Shown here piece after piece: positions 33,828 through 37,641 of a stretch of DNA of 37,641 nt (positions are counted from its first letter, which is position 1; each line of letters opens with the position of its first letter). The position numbers and the translations under genes are program-made. The stretch covers positions 1-37,641 of the IMG/VR virus record IMGVR_UViG_3300042868_006295. One strand, 5' to 3'. The notes beneath the pieces are model-generated. The model had not been told where the DNA came from. It made no database searches and saw only the letters and a list, made by a program, of their open reading frames with translations. This DNA is from a virus.

Positions 33828-34598
33828 ATGAGCCGCTCGATTTACCAATACCTGTCAGACCAAGACGGCCTTTTCTGGTATTACGGGCAGGCTCCAGACG
33901 CCGCAGCAGTCACGGATTTAATCTGGAACATCCTACGGCAGGAATACAACTCGTCCGGCGAGCTGATTGAAACCCGCATCGCTCTTAACACCTCGTGGGA
34001 GCAACGCACCAACGCAGACTATCAAATCCCGTCCACGGAAACGGAGGAAATCGCCCCCGACCTTTCGTTGCGCGACCTCCTTCCTTCCAATGCGACCGCC
34101 CCAGAGCGATCCATTTCACTCGCCACCGCCCGACTCGGCTCAATCGACACCCCCATTCGATCACTCTGGAATCCCGACACCTGCCCGGAGGCCCTTCTCC
34201 CATGGTTAGCCTGGGCGACATCCGTCGATGAATGGGATGCCAACTGGACAACAGCCACAAAGCGGAATGTCATCAAGAACTCTGCCGAGATTCACCGCAA
34301 AAAAGGCACCGTCGCCGCTGTCAAAACACTCCTCGACTCATTCGGCATCGCGCTCCAACTCAGCGAGTGGTGGCAGACAACGCCAAAAGGCACTCCCCAC
34401 ACTTTCGCAATCGCCCTCGGCTGGCTCCAAACCCCTGCCGAAGTGCAGGACTCAATCAGCAAAGCAGTGTCTGCCGTCAAACCCGTGCGCAGTTCGTTCA
34501 CCCTCTCAGCCCTCGAATCCTTTGTTGGCAGCGTGAACATCGTCGGCATCTGTCGCCCCGCCACATTCAACCGGCTCGACTGCGCCGCCACCTACTAA
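33828..34598 (+). CDS. I: Baseplate protein I (P2 gpI-like)
   Basis: A 256-residue protein whose middle matches the P2 gpI tail family. P-E-A-L-L-P-W-L-A-W-A-T-S-V-D-E-W-D near residues 120-137 is followed by R-N-V-I-K-N-S-A-E-I-H-R-K-K-G-T-V-A-A-V-K. These features mark the protein that links the baseplate wedge to tail fibres. It is longer than P2 gpI (176). The extra N-terminal 75 residues (Y-Q-Y-L-S-D-Q-D-G-L-F-W-Y-Y-G) may be a separate docking domain. It precedes the tail fibre gene, as expected. Confidence 0.88.
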   Translation: MSRSIYQYLSDQDGLFWYYGQAPDAAAVTDLIWNILRQEYNSSGELIETRIALNTSWEQRTNADYQIPSTETEEIAPDLSLRDLLPSNATAPERSISLATARLGSIDTPIRSLWNPDTCPEALLPWLAWATSVDEWDANWTTATKRNVIKNSAEIHRKKGTVAAVKTLLDSFGIALQLSEWWQTTPKGTPHTFAIALGWLQTPAEVQDSISKAVSAVKPVRSSFTLSALESFVGSVNIVGICRPATFNRLDCAATY

Positions 34599-34604
34599 CC
34601 CATC

Positions 34605-35933
34605 ATGGCCCTTCAATTCATCATCACCGACGCAGGCCGCGCCGCCATCGCCCAAGTGGGCGGGGCCATCGGCCCTGTCACCCTCACAAAAATCGCCATC
34701 GGCAGTGCAGGATACACGCCCACACCCAGCCGCACCTCGCTGCAAACAGAGATCAAACGCCTTGATCCAAGCGGAAGCAGCGTGCCAGTGCCGGGAACGA
34801 TCCACATGACCGCGCAGGACGATTCCGCAGACAGCTACTCGGTCAAAGAAATCGGCCTCTATACGAACAACGGCGTCCTCTTCGCCATCTACTCGCAGAC
34901 AGGCGTGATCCTCACCAAAGGGAGCACGGCATCAGCCCTCTTCGCGCTCGATTTCGTGATGACCAATGTGCCAGCCGGAACGGTTGTCGTCGGAGACGCA
35001 GGGTTTTCCTACGCGCAAGCGAACGAAACCCGCCTCGGAGTGCTCGCCATCGCCACAACAGCCGAAGCGCAGGCCGGAACGGTTGACAACAAAATCATCA
35101 CGCCGCTCAAGTTGGCCCAAGTTACAGCCACAGAATCCCGCCGAGGCGTCATCGCGCTGGCTACCACAGCCGAGGCGCAGGCTCTTGCGCCAGACGACAC
35201 AAAGGCCATCTCGGTGGCGCGGCTCGTGGATCGCACAGCAACGACAGGGCGTGTGGGAGTGGTCGCGCTTGCCACAAACGCCCAAACCCAGACAGGGACA
35301 GACGCCACACGCGCCGTCACTCCTGCAAGCCTCGCCAGCGCAGCCTCGCTCTTTGTTCCTCCGGGCGCAGTCATGCCATTTGCCTCGGCAGTCACACCAT
35401 CCGGGTGGCTGGCTGCAAACGGAAATGTCGTTCCTAACGGCATCGGCACCGTGCAAGGAATTACCGCTAATTTTGCCGCGCTCTTTGCGGTGGTCGGAAC
35501 AACATACGGAGCGGCAGGGACATTACCCGACTTGCGTGGATATTTCGTGCGCGGTAGCGGGACAAATTCGGACGGCACGGCGTCGGGGACTTTTGGACAA
35601 AAGCAGGCGGATGCTTTTAATAGCCATTCGCATACAGGATCAACTGGGGCGGGAGGAGACCACACACATACAGCGAGCACAAACACAGCCGGAAATCATA
35701 GCCACGGATACAGCGCGCCAAACAGCTACCAACAAGATACTACTAATTCACCAGCAAATGGTAAGCGCGCAACAAGCAATGCAAATCTAAATACAAGTGC
35801 TGCTGGAGATCACTCACACACAGTAACGATTGGAGCGGCAGGGAATCACTCGCACACAGTAACGATTGGAGCGGCAGGCGGAACCGAAACCCGCCCCAAA
35901 AACATCGCCCTGCTTTACTGCATCAAATTCTAA
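34605..35933 (+). CDS. H: Tail fibre protein (gpH-like) with collar domain and His-rich tip
   Basis: A 442-residue tail fibre. Residues 1-150 form the P2-type fibre N-terminus (Q-F-I-I-T-D-A-G-R-A-A-I, then K-E-I-G-L-Y-T-N-N-G-V-L-F-A-I-Y-S). Residues 145-235 hold three repeats of G-V-I/L-A-I/L-A-T-T-A-E-A-Q-A-G-T. A tail collar domain (F-A-V-V-G-T-T-Y-G near 300, L-P-D-L-R-G-Y-F-V-R-G near 315) precedes a tip rich in H-S-H/H-T-H motifs, which probably binds metal. The tip contains a 36-base direct repeat in its DNA (35809-35878). It ends A-L-L-Y-C-I-K-F, a common fibre C-terminus. No assembly chaperone gene follows. Confidence 0.88.
   Translation: MALQFIITDAGRAAIAQVGGAIGPVTLTKIAIGSAGYTPTPSRTSLQTEIKRLDPSGSSVPVPGTIHMTAQDDSADSYSVKEIGLYTNNGVLFAIYSQTGVILTKGSTASALFALDFVMTNVPAGTVVVGDAGFSYAQANETRLGVLAIATTAEAQAGTVDNKIITPLKLAQVTATESRRGVIALATTAEAQALAPDDTKAISVARLVDRTATTGRVGVVALATNAQTQTGTDATRAVTPASLASAASLFVPPGAVMPFASAVTPSGWLAANGNVVPNGIGTVQGITANFAALFAVVGTTYGAAGTLPDLRGYFVRGSGTNSDGTASGTFGQKQADAFNSHSHTGSTGAGGDHTHTASTNTAGNHSHGYSAPNSYQQDTTNSPANGKRATSNANLNTSAAGDHSHTVTIGAAGNHSHTVTIGAAGGTETRPKNIALLYCIKF
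35809..35878 (+). repeat. Tandem direct repeat in the fibre tip (2 units, period 36)
   Basis: Units at 35809-35842 and 35845-35878 differ at one base and encode H-S-H-T-V-T-I-G-A-A-G twice. Such repeats can expand or contract by slippage and change the length of the receptor-binding tip. Confidence 0.85.
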
Positions 35934-35975
35934 GGAAGTCCCCGCAGAAGACACCAGCACGCTCATTTCCCACAC
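35934..35975 (+). promoter_or_regulatory. Late promoter motif, copy 5 (upstream of sheath gene)
   Basis: GGAAGTCCCCGCAGAAGACA at 35934-35953 begins immediately after the fibre stop. The -10 position holds CCACAC, so the [C/T]AAAAT box is missing in this copy. The sheath ATG is about 55 bases further. This copy would serve the whole sheath-to-D tail operon. Confidence 0.5.
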
Positions 35976-36007
35976 TCACCACCGCAACCGCAACCAACTA
36001 AACAACC

Positions 36008-37114
36008 ATGTCAAATTTTCTCCACGGAGTAGAAGTCCAAGAAATCACAGGCGGGCCGCGCCCGATCAAAACCGTTTCCTCATCTGTCATCGGCCTCGTC
36101 GGCACAGGCGCGACACACGTTGATTTTCCGCTGAATACGCCCGTCCTCGTCACCTCTCCCACGGGAGTTTCGACCAAGCTCGGCGCGACCACCTACCTCG
36201 GCAAGGCCATTGAAGCTATTTATGCACAGACCGGCGCGGTTGTTGTAGTGGTGCGGGTTGCCGCTATGGCGGATGTCGCGGGAAGCTCCAGCCTGCTCAC
36301 AGGCGTCCACGCCCTCCGCAAAGCGCAAGCTGAACTCAATGTCACGCCTCGCTTGATCGTCGCCGAAGGCGCTTATGAGACGACCACAATCGATGACGTG
36401 AAAATCGTCGCCTCCGCTCTCCGTGCGGTTGCAATCGCTGGACTCGTTTCAAGCGTTGCCGCCATCGACACCGCCACCGAAGCATCTGCATGGGTCACAG
36501 CAAACGGCAATGATCGCATCTATGGCATCTGGCCAGCCGTGAACGGCGGCGAAGACCCCGCGCCATATGTGGCAGGCGTCATGGCTCGCATCGATAACGA
36601 GCGCGGCTTCTGGTGGTCGCCATCGAACAACGAAGTTTCCGGCATCGAAAAGATCGACAAGAGCGTGGACTTCGTGCTCGGCGATACCTCCTCGCTCGCC
36701 AACGTGCTCAACCTCGGCAATGTCGCCACCTTCATCCGCAGCGGTGGGTTCCGCCTCTGGGGCAACCAGACCGGATCGACCGATGCAAAATACCAATTCG
36801 TCAATGTTCGCCGCACAGCCGACCTCATTTTCGACAGCCTACAACGCGCCCACCTCTGGGCAGTGGATCGCCTCATCTCGAAGACCTACCTCGAAGATGT
36901 CACCGAGAGCGTCAACGCCTACCTCGCAAGTCTCAAGAACCAAGGCGCGATCCTTGGCGGCAAATGCTGGGCAGACCCAGACCTCAACACCCCGGCAAAC
37001 ATCCAACTCGGCAAGGTCTATTTTAACTTCACGTTTACGCCGCCTTACCCAGCCGAACACATCACATTCCGTGGTGAGCTGACCAACGAATACCTCTCCG
37101 AAATCCTCAACTAA
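36008..37114 (+). CDS. FI: Tail sheath protein (P2 FI-like)
   Basis: A 368-residue contractile sheath subunit, near the 396 residues of P2 FI. The start F-L-H-G-V-E-V-Q-E-I-T-G-G-P-R-P-I-K-T-V-S-S-S-V-I-G-L-V-G-T-G-A is the hallmark of the family. The F-R-L-W-G-N-Q-T segment near residue 249 and N-V-R-R-T-A-D-L-I near 266-274 are equally typical. The C-terminal I-Q-L-G-K-V-Y-F-N-F-T-F-T-P-P-Y-P-A-E-H-I-T-F forms the handshake arm. It leads the tail operon that continues across the contig ends. The ATG lies in AACAACCATGTC with no Shine-Dalgarno sequence. Confidence 0.95.
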   Translation: MSNFLHGVEVQEITGGPRPIKTVSSSVIGLVGTGATHVDFPLNTPVLVTSPTGVSTKLGATTYLGKAIEAIYAQTGAVVVVVRVAAMADVAGSSSLLTGVHALRKAQAELNVTPRLIVAEGAYETTTIDDVKIVASALRAVAIAGLVSSVAAIDTATEASAWVTANGNDRIYGIWPAVNGGEDPAPYVAGVMARIDNERGFWWSPSNNEVSGIEKIDKSVDFVLGDTSSLANVLNLGNVATFIRSGGFRLWGNQTGSTDAKYQFVNVRRTADLIFDSLQRAHLWAVDRLISKTYLEDVTESVNAYLASLKNQGAILGGKCWADPDLNTPANIQLGKVYFNFTFTPPYPAEHITFRGELTNEYLSEILN

Positions 37115-37122
37115 AAAAAATT

Positions 37123-37632
37123 ATGGCAACCGCATCGAACATCTTAAAAAACTTCAACTTGTTTGTCGACGGGCGCGGTTTCGCAGGCGTCTGCGACGAA
37201 CTGCAACTCCCGACCCTTGGCCTCGTGGTCGAAGATTTCCGCGCTGGTGGCATGGACGCGTCCGTGGCCGTCGAGATGGGCCAGGAAAAACTTGAAGCCT
37301 CTTTCGTGCTCAGTGGCTACGAGGAGAATGTCCTCAACCTCTGGGGAATGGGACAAGGCCAGACCGTGCCACTCGTGGCCCGTGGCGCTCTCGAAAGCCT
37401 CGACGGCGCAGTCACGCCCGTTGTCGTTTATATGAACGGCACAATCCGCTCGATGGAACCCGGCGCATGGAAAGCCGGCGAGAAATCAACGATCAGCTTC
37501 ACGATGGATTTGCGCTCCTACAAATACACCCAAGCAGGCCGGACCATTAACGACATCGACATCCCGAACATGGTTCGCATCGTGAACGGCACAGACCGCC
37601 TCGCAGCCCAGCGCAACGCAATCGGCATTTAA
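37123..37632 (+). CDS. FII: Tail tube protein (P2 FII-like), complete copy
   Basis: A 169-residue inner tube subunit, close to the 172 residues of P2 FII. The start I-L-K-N-F-N-L-F-V-D-G-R-G-F-A-G, the L-P-x-L-x-x-x-x-x-x-F-R-A-G-G-M-D-A segment and I-S-F-T-M-D-L-R-S-Y-K-Y near residues 124-135 are family hallmarks. It forms the hexameric tube inside the sheath through which DNA passes. It starts eight bases after the sheath stop. The final 118 bases of the gene appear again at the left end of the window because the circular genome was cut there. Confidence 0.95.
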   Translation: MATASNILKNFNLFVDGRGFAGVCDELQLPTLGLVVEDFRAGGMDASVAVEMGQEKLEASFVLSGYEENVLNLWGMGQGQTVPLVARGALESLDGAVTPVVVYMNGTIRSMEPGAWKAGEKSTISFTMDLRSYKYTQAGRTINDIDIPNMVRIVNGTDRLAAQRNAIGI

Positions 37633-37641
37633 TCCGGCGCA
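37515..37641. repeat. Right copy of 127-bp exact terminal repeat
   Basis: Identical to 1-127. Joining the two copies restores an uninterrupted tail tube gene followed directly by the tail assembly chaperone gene, which is the P2-like order. This supports a closed 37,514-bp circle. Confidence 0.95.

Noticed and set aside
1-37641. CRISPR array or Cas genes
   Set aside because: No regularly spaced direct repeats with unique spacers were seen. The short repeats present are explained as arm sites, iterons, fibre repeats or promoter motifs.

Overview
The window is a complete genome of a temperate, contractile-tailed (myovirus-type) phage, recovered as a circular contig. Its first 127 bases are repeated exactly as its last 127 (1-127 = 37515-37641), so the unique circle is 37,514 bp. 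Almost all genes read rightwards. The one well-supported leftward gene is a small ribbon-helix-helix (RHH) regulator at 6530-6861. No gene-free stretch exceeds 300 bases; the longest are the attP region (about 230), a terminator-promoter region at 23337-23544 and the putative switch region at 6862-7048.

The host cannot be named with certainty. The DNA is GC-rich. Most structural genes start in an A/C-rich context such as AACCATG with no Shine-Dalgarno sequence, while some coupled early genes keep a GGAGG-like site. The integrase has an N-A-L-R-H motif that I associate with Verrucomicrobiota and relatives. A Verrucomicrobiota or other PVC-group host is my best guess, at low confidence. The phage integrates into tRNA-Leu(UAA): the 3' half of that tRNA is carried as the attP core.

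Layout of the circle. (1) 36008-37632 and 128-4171: P2-like tail genes in the order sheath, tube, chaperone E/E' (with a -1 slippery site), tape measure, U, X, D. (2) 4172-6484: terminators, small accessory genes, attP with five CGGGTAACA arm sites, and a tyrosine integrase. (3) 6530-8278: a putative RHH-based switch with operators, then a chain of tiny genes joined by 4-base ATGA overlaps. (4) 8369-12944: Bet-type recombinase, PD-(D/E)XK exonuclease, RusA resolvase, an SSB-tail-like protein, a replication initiator with iteron-like modules inside it, and a DnaC-like helicase loader. (5) 12941-14339: an ECF-like sigma factor and a Mor/C-family activator, both candidate late regulators. (6) 14368-18017: ParB-like protein, probable TET-associated-type glycosyltransferase, small terminase, and a cytosine-C5 methyltransferase overprinted almost entirely by a second long frame. 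(7) 18014-29078: lambda-like large terminase, connector protein, portal, a block of fibre-like proteins, and a protease-capsid fusion. (8) 29152-30450: lysis genes (i-spanin, o-spanin, holin, endolysin). (9) 30447-35933: head-tail joining proteins and the P2-like baseplate V-W-J-I and tail fibre.

The most striking unexplained signals are four. A 20-base motif, GGAACGCCCCGCAGAAGACA or a near match, lies upstream of five structural gene blocks; in three copies a [C/T]AAAAT box follows at exactly 16 bases, which suggests a phage-specific late promoter. The methyltransferase gene carries two open frames of more than 400 codons. A second apparent -1 frameshift, at GGGAAAA, extends the RHH regulator. 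Two identically spaced modules of GTCACG/CGTGACA sites lie inside the replication initiator gene.
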